Shown in pieces: positions 22,236 through 33,448 of a stretch of DNA of 64,000 bases. Numbering within the stretch: the first letter of the stretch is position 1; every line of letters begins with the position of its first letter. The stretch is from Microbacterium sp. Nx66. GTDB lineage: Bacteria; Actinomycetota; Actinomycetes; Actinomycetales; Microbacteriaceae. The notes beneath the pieces were generated by a model, which was not told where the DNA came from, ran no database searches, and saw only the letters and a program-made list of their open reading frames with translations. The DNA lies in contig NZ_LR880474.1 in assembly GCF_904066215.1 (NCBI RefSeq), positions 620,001 through 684,000 of the forward strand, in the 5' to 3' direction. Made by a program: the position numbers and the translations under genes.

Positions 22236-22724
22236 GTGGCCCTGCTCGCCGAAGCGGGCGATCGCCTCGTCGAGGATGCGCTGCGCCTCGGCGGCGTTGC
22301 CCCACTCGTCGACCTTGACCCACTTGTTGGGCTCGAGGTCCTTGTAGTGCTCGAAGAAGTGTGCGATCTCCTTCTTCGTGTACTCGGCGATGTCGTCGAT
22401 GTCCTGGATGTGGGCCCAGCGCGGGTCCTTGGAGAGCACGGCGACGAGCTTGTCGTCGCCACCGGCCTCGTCGCTCATCTTGAGCACGGCGACGGGGCGG
22501 ACCTCGACGACGACGCCCGGGTAGATCGCATGGTCGAGGAGCACCAGCACGTCGAGCGGGTCGCCGTCCTCGCCGAGCGTGTTGTCGAAGTAGCCGTAGT
22601 CGGCCGGGTAGCCGAAGGTCGTGTAGAGCACGCGGTCGAGGTGCACTCGCCCGGTCTCGTGGTCGACCTCGTACTTCACGCGGCTGCCGCGCGGGATCTC
22701 GATGACGGCGTCGTGTGCGCCCAT
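22233..22724 (-). CDS. ppa: Inorganic pyrophosphatase
   Basis: A 163-aa soluble family I pyrophosphatase (typical prokaryotic length), which hydrolyses pyrophosphate and so drives biosynthetic reactions. Signature residues are visible: IEIPRGSRVKYE, LYTTFGYPADYGYFDNTLGEDGDPLDVLVL with the metal-binding Asp cluster, and DEAGGDDKLVAV, FFEHYKDLE. ATG 22724 has GAGGAG upstream. It faces the M23 peptidase gene convergently and is divergent from tilS. Core gene. Confidence 0.97.
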   Translation of the reverse strand: MGAHDAVIEIPRGSRVKYEVDHETGRVHLDRVLYTTFGYPADYGYFDNTLGEDGDPLDVLVLLDHAIYPGVVVEVRPVAVLKMSDEAGGDDKLVAVLSKDPRWAHIQDIDDIAEYTKKEIAHFFEHYKDLEPNKWVKVDEWGNAAEAQRILDEAIARFGEQGH

Positions 22725-22825
22725 GCGTGTGCTCCTCAGGAAGATCGGTTGGATGCCGCGGACCAGCCTACTCGGGGGCCGCGGATTCGACCGTGACGGA
22801 CGAGACGGTGCCCTAGCGTGGAGGG

Positions 22826-23818
22826 ATGCCTTCCCTCGCCCCCGCCGTCGCCGAGATCCGCCTCGCCGTGCGCACCGCGCTCGCCGATCTGCCCGAGGGC
22901 TCGACCGTCGTCGTCGGGGTCTCCGGCGGCGCCGATTCGCTCGCGCTGGCGGCGGCCACCGCGTTCGAGGCCGCGAAACGCGGGGTGCGTGCGACCGCGG
23001 TCACCGTCGACCACGGTCTGCAGCAGGGATCCGCCGAGGTTGCCGCCGAGACGGCACGCGTCGCCGGACGGCTCGGGCTCGAGGCGCTCGTCGTCCGTGT
23101 CGAGGTCGACGGCGACGGCGGTCCGGAGGCGGCCGCGCGGGACGCGCGGTACCGCGTGCTCCGGGACGCGGCGGGTGACATCGGCGCGCGGGCGGTCCTG
23201 CTCGGCCACACCCTCGACGATCAGGCGGAGACCGTCCTCCTCGGGCTCGCCCGCGGCTCCGGGGCGACGAGCCTGCAGGGGATGGCGCCGGATCGGGAGG
23301 ACGACCACGGCCTCCGCTGGCTGCGCCCTCTGCTCGGCGTGCGCCGCGAGACCACCCGCGCCTTCTGTGCCGCGACGGAGCTGCAGCCGTGGGAAGACCC
23401 CCACAACACCGACGACCGCTATACGCGGGTGCGGGTGCGTCACCACGTGCTCCCCGTGCTGGAGACGCAGCTCGGCCCGGGCATCGCCGAGGCGCTGGCT
23501 CGCACCGCCGAGCAGCTCCGGGAGGACGCGGAGGCGTTCGACGAGATGATCCACGAGACGATCGAGGACATCGTCGAGCATGCCGAGGCCGGGATCTCCG
23601 TGAGCGTCGCCGCGCTCGCCGCCAACCCCGCCGCGTTGCGCAACCGCATCATCCGTCTCGTGGTCGACAGCGAGTTCGGGGCGAGCCTGAGCCGTGCGCA
23701 GACGATCGAGGTCGCCCGCCTCGTGACCGACTGGTCGGGTCAAGGGCCGATCGACCTGCCGGGGTGCGCCGCCGTGCGCCAGGGCGGCCGAATCGTGTTC
23801 ACCGCTGCGACCCGCTGA
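22826..23818 (+). CDS. tilS: tRNA(Ile)-lysidine synthase
   Basis: A 330-aa TilS, which uses ATP and lysine to convert C34 of tRNA-Ile(CAU) to lysidine so that it reads AUA. The PP-loop SGGADS is at 33-38. Further family features: VTVDHGLQQGS, LGHTLDDQAETVLLGLARGSGATSLQGM, LRPLLGVRRETTRAFC and WEDPHNTDDRYTRVRVRHHVLPVLE. It is short, lacking the extra C-terminal domain of long TilS, as is usual in actinobacteria. TAGCGT ends six nt before ATG, suggesting a leaderless mRNA. Upstream of hpt-ftsH-fol, the conserved order in this group. Confidence 0.95.
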   Translation: MPSLAPAVAEIRLAVRTALADLPEGSTVVVGVSGGADSLALAAATAFEAAKRGVRATAVTVDHGLQQGSAEVAAETARVAGRLGLEALVVRVEVDGDGGPEAAARDARYRVLRDAAGDIGARAVLLGHTLDDQAETVLLGLARGSGATSLQGMAPDREDDHGLRWLRPLLGVRRETTRAFCAATELQPWEDPHNTDDRYTRVRVRHHVLPVLETQLGPGIAEALARTAEQLREDAEAFDEMIHETIEDIVEHAEAGISVSVAALAANPAALRNRIIRLVVDSEFGASLSRAQTIEVARLVTDWSGQGPIDLPGCAAVRQGGRIVFTAATR

Positions 23819-23844
23819 ATCGCGGGCCGCAGCGGCGTCACGTC

Positions 23845-24435
23845 CTACTTCTTGCCGCCGAAGAGGCCGCCGAGGATGCCGCCGAGGTCGATGCCGCCGC
23901 CGGAGCCGCTCTTGCCGCCGCCGAGGAGGCCACCCAGCACGTCACCCAACCCGCCGCCGGAGCCGGAGTCGCCGCCGCCGAGGATGCCGCCGATGACGTC
24001 GCCGATCCCGCCGGAGCCCTCCGTGCCCGCATCCGCCTTCGCCGTCTTGTCCTTGGTCGCGTTGGCGATGAGACCCATCACGATCGGCGCGAGGATGGGG
24101 AGGAGCTTCCCGAAGTCGATGCCCGGGGTCGCCTTCGACTCGGTCAGCTCCTTGGTGACCTCCTTCTCCTTCCCGCCGAGGATGTGGGAGACGATCTTCT
24201 CGCCGTCCTCCTGGTCGATGTCGTCGACCGTCGCCGGGCTCGACGCACCGCGGTGCTTGCCCAGGGCCTTCTCGATGGCCGCCGATCCCTCGGTGCTCTC
24301 CGCGTTCTTCGCGAGTCCGCCGAGGAGCACGGCGCCGCCCTGCTCGACCGCGACCTTGGCCTCGTCACGCGACACTCCGAGCTTCTGCGCGATGTCGTCG
24401 AGGGGCACCTGGCTGAGGATGTCGTGAGTCGCCAT
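23845..24435 (-). CDS. DUF937 domain-containing protein
   Basis: A 196-aa protein, DUF937-like. The N-terminal helical domain (ILSQVPLDDIAQKLGVSRDEAKVAVEQGGAVLLGGLAKNA) and the following ILGGKEKEV segment, then LLPILAPIVMGLIANATK, are typical. The last 55 residues are a Gly-rich repeat (GDVIGGILGGGDSGSGG and similar). The biochemical role is unknown; the domain recurs in stress- or envelope-related proteins. It is inserted on the opposite strand between tilS and hpt. Start ATG 24435 has AGGAGA upstream. Confidence 0.85.
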   Translation of the reverse strand: MATHDILSQVPLDDIAQKLGVSRDEAKVAVEQGGAVLLGGLAKNAESTEGSAAIEKALGKHRGASSPATVDDIDQEDGEKIVSHILGGKEKEVTKELTESKATPGIDFGKLLPILAPIVMGLIANATKDKTAKADAGTEGSGGIGDVIGGILGGGDSGSGGGLGDVLGGLLGGGKSGSGGGIDLGGILGGLFGGKK

Positions 24436-24556
24436 GGGGATCTCCTTCCGTCGGGGCGTGCGCCCGCGTCACCGTCAGAGTAGTGCGGTGTCGTCGCGCA
24501 GGGGAGGGTACGCGCCTGCGACCGGAGCACACCGCCGCGTCGCCTAAAATCGATCC

Positions 24557-25108
<552 letters not shown>

Positions 25109-25221
25109 CGCTTCGACAGGCTCAGCGACCCACGCTTCGACAGGCTCAGCGACCCACGCTTCGGCAAGCTCAGCGACCCACGCTTCGACAGGCTCAGCGA
25201 CTCACGCTTCGACAGCTGCGG
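25109..25221. repeat. Tandem array of 24-bp intergenic repeat
   Basis: Four full units of 24 bp (25109, 25133, 25157, 25181) and a partial fifth (from 25205), each containing CTTCGACAGGCTCAGCGACC with few substitutions (third unit CTTCGGCAAG; fourth GACT). The same unit occurs once at 22119. It lies in the hpt-ftsH gap, so it does not interrupt a gene. No spacers. Confidence 0.85.
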
Positions 25222-25286
25222 GAGCGTTGCGCCGTGGGTGAACGCACAGCGGCCCCCTAGCACGGAGGCGATACGCTGATCCGACC

Positions 25287-27287
<2,001 letters not shown>

Positions 27288-27288
27288 C

Positions 27289-27900
27289 GTGACCGTCGAC
27301 AAGGGACGCGTCGAACGGCTCACCAGGGAACTCCTGGAGGCGATCGGCGAGGACCCCGATCGCCCGGGGATCAAGCAGACTCCCTCCCGGATGGCCGAGC
27401 TGTACGCGGAGTTCTTCGCCGGGGTGGGGGAGGATCCCGCCGAGCCGCTCGCGCACACGATCAGCGTGACCCGCGGGCCGGCGCCGGACACCCTGCCCTC
27501 CGGCGCGGTGCTCCTGCGCGACATCCGCTTCCGCTCGGTGTGCGAACACCACCTGCTGCCCTTCGCGGGGCATGCGCACATCGCCTACCTTCCGGGCGAG
27601 CAGGTCGTCGGTCTCGGTGCGCTCGTGCGCGTCGTCGAGATCCTCGCCGCGCGGCCGCAGGTGCAGGAGCGGCTGGGCGAGCAGATCGCCGACACGATCG
27701 CCGAGAACCTCGATGCCCGTGGCGTGCTCGTCGTGCTCGATGCCAGCCACGGCTGCGTGACGATGCGAGGTGGACGGCAGACCGAGGCCTCGACGCTGAC
27801 CATCGCGGCGCGCGGGGTCTACACCGATCCGGTGGCACGTGCGGAACTGGTGACCCTGATCGGCATGACCGTGCCAGGGGGCGGGACGTCGCGCGCATGA
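27289..27900 (+). CDS. folE: GTP cyclohydrolase I
   Basis: A 203-aa FolE, first enzyme of folate synthesis (GTP to dihydroneopterin triphosphate). Zinc site: CEHHLLPFAGHAHIAYLP with Cys and His, and the second Cys in ASHGCVTMRGGR. GTG 27289 is right after the ftsH stop; the longer open frame lies within ftsH. Its stop overlaps the folP ATG (ATGA). First gene of the folE-P-B-K cluster. Confidence 0.96.
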   Translation: MTVDKGRVERLTRELLEAIGEDPDRPGIKQTPSRMAELYAEFFAGVGEDPAEPLAHTISVTRGPAPDTLPSGAVLLRDIRFRSVCEHHLLPFAGHAHIAYLPGEQVVGLGALVRVVEILAARPQVQERLGEQIADTIAENLDARGVLVVLDASHGCVTMRGGRQTEASTLTIAARGVYTDPVARAELVTLIGMTVPGGGTSRA

Positions 27901-28706
27901 CCGGGATCTGGGGCATCGTCAACGTCACGCCCGACTCGTTCAGCGACGGCGGGCGCTACCTCGACGCGGACCGGGCGGTCGCCCACGGCCTTCGCCTGCG
28001 AGCCGAAGGGGCGTCCGTCCTCGACGTCGGGGGAGAGTCGACCCGGCCGGGGGCGGAGCGCGTCGGGGTGGAGGAGGAGCAGCGCCGCGTCCTTCCCGTC
28101 GTCGAGCAGCTCGCGGCGGCCGGCGTCGTCGTCAGCATCGACACCCTCAACGCGTCGACCGCGGCGGCGGCCGTCCGTGCGGGGGCGCGCATCGTCAACG
28201 ACGTCTCCGGTGGGCTCGCCGACCCCGACATGCGCGCCGCGGTGGCGGAGTCGGGAGCCGACTTCGCGATCGGGCACTGGCGGGGCTTCTCCGCCGACAT
28301 GTACGCGAACGCCGACTATCGCCGTGTCGCCCGGGAGGTGGCCGGCGAGCTGCGCGAGCGGATCGGGGAGGCGGCGGCCGCCGGCATCGCGCCGTCCCGC
28401 GTGATCGTCGACCCGGGTATCGGGTTCGCCAAGGCGGGCGGCCAGAACTGGGATGTGCTGCGGGGCCTCGACGAGATCGTGGGCCTCGGCTTCCGCGTGC
28501 TGGTCGGGACGTCGCGCAAGCGCTTCCTCGCCGACGTGCTGCAGTCGGCGGCGCCGGGCAGTGACGGCGTCTCCGAGGAGCGCCGGGACCTCGCCACCGC
28601 GGTGACGAGTGCGCTCGCGATGCGCGCCGGCGCCTGGGCGGTGCGCGTGCACGACGTCGCGGCGACCCGCGACGCCCTTGCGATCACCCGCGCCTGGGAA
28701 GGCTGA
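27897..28706 (+). CDS. folP: Dihydropteroate synthase
   Basis: A 269-aa FolP, target of sulfonamides, which condenses dihydropterin pyrophosphate with p-aminobenzoate. TIM-barrel motifs: IVNVTPDSFSDGG near the N-terminus, DVGGESTRPGAE, NDVSGGLADP, DPGIGFAKAGGQNWDVLRGL, and GTSRKRF. ATG 27897 overlaps the folE stop by four bases, showing coupling. Length is normal for the family. Confidence 0.96.
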   Translation: MTGIWGIVNVTPDSFSDGGRYLDADRAVAHGLRLRAEGASVLDVGGESTRPGAERVGVEEEQRRVLPVVEQLAAAGVVVSIDTLNASTAAAAVRAGARIVNDVSGGLADPDMRAAVAESGADFAIGHWRGFSADMYANADYRRVAREVAGELRERIGEAAAAGIAPSRVIVDPGIGFAKAGGQNWDVLRGLDEIVGLGFRVLVGTSRKRFLADVLQSAAPGSDGVSEERRDLATAVTSALAMRAGAWAVRVHDVAATRDALAITRAWEG

Positions 28707-28740
28707 GTGCGGAGTCGGAGCGTCACCGTACCCTAGAGGC

Positions 28741-29136
28741 ATGGACTTCCTCGACGAGATCGTGCTGACAGGGCTGACCGTATTCGGCCACCACGGCGTC
28801 TACCCGCACGAGCGGGAGAACGGGCAGGAGTTCACGGTCGACCTCCGGCTGCGGCTCTCCCTCGAACAGGCCGCCGCCTCCGACGACGTGGCCGACACGG
28901 TCCACTACGGCGAGCTCGCGGAGCGCGTGGCCGCGGTCGTGTCGGGTGAGCCGGTGAACCTCATCGAGACCCTGGCCGAGCGGATCGCGGACGTCGCCCT
29001 CGGCGACCGCCGCGTGCAGCAGGTGACCGTGACGGTGCACAAGCCGCAGGCGCCGATCGCGCTGACCTTCGGTGACGTGGCCGTGACGGTGCATCGGACG
29101 CGGGCGCCGGAGTCGCTGGAGGACATCACCACATGA
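28741..29136 (+). CDS. folB: Dihydroneopterin aldolase
   Basis: A 131-aa FolB, producing 6-hydroxymethyl-dihydropterin. Motifs: LTGLTVFGHHGVYPHERENGQEFTVDLRL, DTVHYGELAERVA, and NLIETLAERIAD with the catalytic-region Glu. TACCCT ends exactly six nt before the ATG, so folB may also have its own leaderless promoter within the cluster, after a 34-nt gap from folP. Its stop overlaps folK. Confidence 0.95.
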   Translation: MDFLDEIVLTGLTVFGHHGVYPHERENGQEFTVDLRLRLSLEQAAASDDVADTVHYGELAERVAAVVSGEPVNLIETLAERIADVALGDRRVQQVTVTVHKPQAPIALTFGDVAVTVHRTRAPESLEDITT

Positions 29137-29669
29137 GCCGCAACCTCACGCGCCCGCCGGAGGTGCCAGGCCCCCGGCCGCCACGCCCGGAGACGGTGGC
29201 GGTCGTGGCGCTCGGCGCCAACCTCGGCGACCGCGAGGACACGATCCGCGCTGCGGCGGCACGAATCGGGCGTCTTCCGCTCGTCTCCGACGTGCGCCTG
29301 TCGCGCCTGTTCGAGACGGTGGCGCTCCGCGTGGACGGCCCCGATCCCGACGCCCCCGGCTATGTGAACGCAGTGGCTCTGGTGACCACGCGCCTCGCTC
29401 CGGAGATCCTCCTCGGCATGCTGCACGCCATCGAGGACGAGAACGGTCGCGTCCGCGGCGAGCGATGGGGTGACCGCACTCTGGACCTCGACCTCATCGC
29501 CTACGGCGACGTCGTCTCGGACGACCCCCGGATCCAGTTGCCCCATCCGCGGGCGGCGGAGCGGCTGTTCGTCCTGGAGCCCTGGCTCGACGTCGCCCCC
29601 GACGCCGAGCTCGCGGGGCGCCGCGTCGCTGATCTGGCGGCGGACCTCCGCGCGCGAGGCGAGGGATGA
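29133..29669 (+). CDS. folK: 6-Hydroxymethyl-dihydropterin pyrophosphokinase
   Basis: A 178-aa HPPK, which activates the pterin before FolP. Signature RWGDRTLDLDLIAYGD plus ALGANLGDRED (N-terminal) and LPHPRAAERLFVLEPW. The first ~22 residues are a Pro-rich extension not seen in shorter HPPKs. ATG 29133 overlaps the folB stop and its own stop overlaps the DUF3180 gene start. Confidence 0.95.
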   Translation: MSRNLTRPPEVPGPRPPRPETVAVVALGANLGDREDTIRAAAARIGRLPLVSDVRLSRLFETVALRVDGPDPDAPGYVNAVALVTTRLAPEILLGMLHAIEDENGRVRGERWGDRTLDLDLIAYGDVVSDDPRIQLPHPRAAERLFVLEPWLDVAPDAELAGRRVADLAADLRARGEG

Positions 29670-30148
29670 AGCGCACCTCTGCCGGGCTGCTCGCCGTCCT
29701 CGGGCTCGTCGGCGCCGGTGCGGGGTTCATCCTCGACCAGATGCTCACGGCGACCGGTCGAGCCACGTTCACGCCGTCCCTGTTCCTCCCGGTGCTGCTC
29801 GTCCTCATCGCCGGCGCATCGCTCGGGGTGGCCTGGCCGGTGCGGCGCAGCGTCCGGTCCGGGGTGCGCATCGACCCGTTCCGTGCCCTGCGGGCCGCGA
29901 CCCTCGCGAGGGCGTCCAGCCTGCTGGGCGCGATCCTGGCCGGCTTCGGCGCCGGGCTGCTGGCCTTCCTCCTCACGCGCCCCATCGATCCCCCGATAGG
30001 GTCGACTGTGGCCATGGTGGCGCTGATCGCGAGTGCGGTCGTGCTCGTCGTCGCCGCTCTCGTCGCCGAACAGTTCTGCACCCTGCCGAAGGATCCTGAT
30101 GACTCAGAACCCAGAGACCGCGCCCCTGAACCCGGCGGAGGGCACTGA
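29666..30148 (+). CDS. DUF3180 membrane protein
   Basis: A 160-aa integral membrane protein, family DUF3180, nearly always next to folK in actinobacteria. Four hydrophobic segments: about 6-25 (LLAVLGLVGAGAGFIL), 35-55 (LFLPVLLVLIAGASLGVAW), 85-108 (LLGAILAGFGAGLLAFLL) and 115-137. No catalytic motif is visible, so the role is unknown. ATG overlaps the folK stop, and the 3' end overlaps the start of the PH-domain gene by about 50 nt. Confidence 0.85.
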   Translation: MKRTSAGLLAVLGLVGAGAGFILDQMLTATGRATFTPSLFLPVLLVLIAGASLGVAWPVRRSVRSGVRIDPFRALRAATLARASSLLGAILAGFGAGLLAFLLTRPIDPPIGSTVAMVALIASAVVLVVAALVAEQFCTLPKDPDDSEPRDRAPEPGGGH

Positions 30149-30680
30149 CCTCGACGCCCTCGACCAGGGCACGTACACGCGGCTGCGCACGGCACGCAAC
30201 GAGGCCCGCCTCGAGCTCGACGGCACCTGGCACCAGATCTCGCCGCGCTACGTCGTGTCGCAGATCGTGCAGAACGTCATCTTCCTGGCCATCGTCGTGG
30301 CCGCCGCGATCGTGCTGAACATCGTGCTCGAGCAGGACTGGGTGTGGATCCCGGCCGGGGTCATCATCCTCATCACGCTCGTGACGCTGATCATCCTCCC
30401 GCGACAGGCGCGGGCGATCGGCTACATGCTGCGGGCGGACGACATCGTGTTCCGCAAGGGCATCCTGTGGCAGCGCATGATCGCGGTGCCGTACGGGCGC
30501 ATGCAGCTCGTCGACATCACCCAGGGGCCGCTCGACCGGGCTTTCGGCATCTCCCAGCTCAAGATGGTCACCGCTGCGGCCACCACCGGTGTGCAGATCC
30601 CCGGCCTCACCCAGGCGGCGGCCGAGGCGCTGCGCGACACGCTGATCCAGGTCGCCGAGACCCGCCGGACCGGCCTGTGA
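30099..30680 (+). CDS. Bacterial PH-domain (YdbS-like) membrane protein
   Basis: A 193-aa protein with two membrane segments (about 50-90) followed by a bacterial PH-like (bPH2/YdbS-type) domain (AIGYMLRADDIVFRKGILWQRMIAVPYGRMQLVDITQGPLDRAFGIS). ATG 30099 has AAGGA upstream; the longer open frame is out of phase with the preceding gene. It overlaps both neighbours and pairs with the larger YdbT-like protein that follows, an arrangement widely conserved. The function is not settled, with membrane or envelope roles proposed. Confidence 0.85.
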   Translation: MTQNPETAPLNPAEGTDLDALDQGTYTRLRTARNEARLELDGTWHQISPRYVVSQIVQNVIFLAIVVAAAIVLNIVLEQDWVWIPAGVIILITLVTLIILPRQARAIGYMLRADDIVFRKGILWQRMIAVPYGRMQLVDITQGPLDRAFGISQLKMVTAAATTGVQIPGLTQAAAEALRDTLIQVAETRRTGL

Positions 30681-32727
30681 GCGAGTCGCAGCTTCCCACC
30701 GCCGCGCCGGGGCAGACCTCCGCGGGCACGCCGTCGACGCACCTCGCGGACGGCGAATGGCACCGGATGCATCCGCTGACGCCGCTGTTCAAGGGCGGCC
30801 TGGCGCTCATCATCGTGGGCGGCATCGTGATCGCGAACATGCGCGACCGGGTCATCGCCTGGCTCGTCGGGCAGTTCGCGCCGGAGGAGGCGCACTACGA
30901 CGACTACACCGGGGGCGACCCGGTGGACTGGGTGCTCGCGAACAACTTCGCGCTGATCGCGCTGCTGGGTGTCCTGGCGCTCGTCGTGGTGCTCGTGGCG
31001 GTCTTCTGGTTCGTCTGGCGCTTCCAGCAGTTCCGCATCACCGGCGACCACGTCGAGGTGCGCAAGGGCATCATCTTCCGCTCCCATCGCCGCGCGCCCC
31101 TCGACCGCGTGCAGGGCGTGAACCTCACGCGGCCGTTCCCCGCACGCATCATCGGCCTCGCGAAGCTCGAGGTCGTGGGTGCGGGCACGGACGCGAACGT
31201 CGCGCTGGAGTACCTGGCGACGCCGCGGGCCGAGGGGGTGCGCGCCGAGATCCTCCGACTCGCCTCGGGCGCGCGCGCCGCACGGCACGCCGCCCTCGGC
31301 CCCCAGGGCGCAGCGACGCCCGACGGGTCCGCTCCGACCTCCGCGCGCGCACAGCTCGTCGGCTCGATGAACGAGGGCGTCAACGGCTTGCTCGCCGGAG
31401 TGGACCTGCAGGACGTCGTGCCCGAGAGCGTCGTCAAGATCCCCGCCGGCCGACTGATCGGCTCGCAGCTCATCTCCGGGCTGCTGTGGCTGGTGTTCTT
31501 CGGCGTGATCTTCGCCATCGCGATCGGCAGCACCCTGATCGGCGTCCTCATCGACGGGGATCCCGACGGCGGGATCGTCCTCCTCGGCATCGGTCTCGGC
31601 ATGGGCGTCCCGATGCTCATCGCGGTCGTCGGTATCACCTGGGCGCAGATCTCGAAGTCGCTGCGGTACTCCATCGCGCCCACCCCCGACGGCGTGCGCA
31701 TCACCTACGGACTGCTCACCACCGTCACCGAGACCCTCCCGCCCGGCCGTATCTTCGCGGTCGAGGTGTCGCAGTCCCTGCTCTGGCGGCCGTTCGGCTG
31801 GTGGACCATCAAGATCAACCGGATGAGCGGCAAGAGCGCCGCCCAGCAGTCGTCGAGCAGCGGTCAGCAGTTCAACGTCGTGCTGCCCGTCGGCAAGCGC
31901 GCGGACGTCGAGCGCGTGCTGTCGCTCGTGCTGCCCGACGTCCCGGCGGAGAGCATCCCCGCGCTGTGGGATCAGGGCGTCGTCGGTCCGGCCGAGAACG
32001 ACCCCTACCGGACGATGCCGCGCCGGGCGTGGTGGCGGCGGCCGGTCTCCTGGAAGCGCCACGGATACACGCTGACGACGGACGGACTGCTGCTGCGCCG
32101 CGGCATCGTGTGGCGCAAGCTCGCGGTCTTCCCGCTGGCGCGTCTCCAGGGTGTGTCGCTCAGTCAGGGGCCGATCGACCGGGCTCAGGCGGTCTCCGGA
32201 GCCCAGGTGCACACCGTGCCCGGACCGATCACCGGCCTCCTGTCGGGTCTCGAGCGGGCAGATGCCCTCGCACTGCTCGACGAGGTCAGCATCGCCGCCG
32301 CCGAAGCGGCATCCCGCGACCACACCCACCGGTGGAGCGAGCACGCCGCGGCTCCCGTCGCGCCGCCCGCTCCGCCGCAGTTCGGCGGTCCTGCCGCTCC
32401 GATGCCTCCCGCGCCTCCCGTGTTCGGCGGCCCGGCATCAGTCCCGTCCGTGGCACCCGCGCCCCCGGTCGCGCCGCCCTCCGCATCCCCGGGCTCGGCG
32501 GCCCCACCTGCTCCGCCGGTGCGGACTCCTGCGGTGACGCCGCCGCCGGCGCCTCCGGTGACCGCGCCCCGGTCGCACCGCCTCCGGCCCCTCCCGTCAC
32601 GGCGCCCCCGGTCGCACCCCCCACCTGCTCCGCCGGGCGCCGCAGACGACCGCGCCTTCGGCCCCCGCGGGTGCCGACCGCGCCGCCCGCGCCGCCGGCG
32701 CGAACCGACGCGCCGCGCGAGGAGTGA
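30677..32727 (+). CDS. YdbT-like PH-domain membrane protein, frameshifted in the Pro-rich tail
   Basis: Large partner of the YdbS-like protein. GTG 30677 overlaps the upstream stop. The first ~570 residues hold several membrane segments and repeated PH-like domains (e.g. DHVEVRKGIIFRSHRRAPLDRVQGVNL; LTTDGLLLRRGIVWRKLAVFPLARLQGVSL). The tail is Pro/Ala-rich. At 32567-32570 there is a run of four C where a parallel repeat copy (32605-32609) has five; in the next frame the Pro-rich text continues and stops at 32725-32727, overlapping the next gene GTGA-style. The literal frame instead runs to 32950 as Arg-rich nonsense. The gene therefore probably ends at 32727, with one or more small indels (real or sequencing error). 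Confidence 0.75.
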
Positions 32728-33422
32728 GCGTGGTGCGCGACGGCCGTCTCGGCGTCGGCATCATCGGCGCGGGGCGGGTCGGACCGGTCATCGGCGCGGC
32801 GCTGGCCGGGGCCGGGCACGCGATCGTCGGGATCACCAGCGGGTCGGACGACGAGCGTGCGTCGGCGGTGCTCCCCGGCGTCCCGGTGCTGGAGACGCAG
32901 GAGGTGGTGCGGCGGTCCGAACTGGTGATCCTCGCGGTCCCTTCCGCTGAGCTGTCGGCCCTGGTCTCGGGCATCGCCGAGCTCGGCGGGTGGCAGATCG
33001 GCCAGCTCGTCCTCCACACCGATCCGGCACAGGGCATCGAGGTCCTGCGCCCGGTGGCGGAGCGCGGCGCCATCCCGTTGGCGGTGCATCCGGCGATCAC
33101 GTTCACCGGGACCTCGATCGATCTCCGGCAGTTGCAGGCAGGATTCGCGGCGGTCACCGCTCCCGCCGCCGTGCTTCCGATCGCCCAGGCGCTGGCCGTC
33201 GAGATGGGGTGCGAACCGGTCGTCATCGCGGAGGCCGACCGTGCCGCCTATGCCGACGCGATCGCCACGGCCACGGAGTTCTCCCGTTCGATCATCGGAC
33301 AGTCGACCTCGCGGCTCCGGGAGATCGGGGTCGAGAATCCGGGCGGCTTCCTGTCGGCCTTGGTGCAGTCGACCGTCGAGCGGGCGTTGCGCGACGCCTC
33401 GGACCCGCCACCTCTCGTCTGA
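32724..33422 (+). CDS. Rossmann-fold DUF2520 protein
   Basis: A 232-aa oxidoreductase-like protein: N-terminal NAD(P)-binding GVGIIGAGRVGPVIGAALAGAG (GxGxxG), then SELVILAVPSAEL; the C-terminal helical part is DUF2520-like (HPAITFTGT, ADAIATATEFSRSIIGQS). Related proteins are often fused or adjacent to panC and may act on a pantoate-like substrate, which is inference. It starts at GTG 32724, overlapping the preceding gene. It is slightly shorter than many members. The usual downstream panC is not found here. Confidence 0.85.
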   Translation: MSVVRDGRLGVGIIGAGRVGPVIGAALAGAGHAIVGITSGSDDERASAVLPGVPVLETQEVVRRSELVILAVPSAELSALVSGIAELGGWQIGQLVLHTDPAQGIEVLRPVAERGAIPLAVHPAITFTGTSIDLRQLQAGFAAVTAPAAVLPIAQALAVEMGCEPVVIAEADRAAYADAIATATEFSRSIIGQSTSRLREIGVENPGGFLSALVQSTVERALRDASDPPPLV

Positions 33423-33448
33423 TCACGCGCCCGCGCCGTGACCCCGGC

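Noticed and set aside
25109..25221. Tandem 24-bp repeat array considered as a CRISPR
   Set aside because: Units are directly adjacent without spacers, and no cas gene is in the window.
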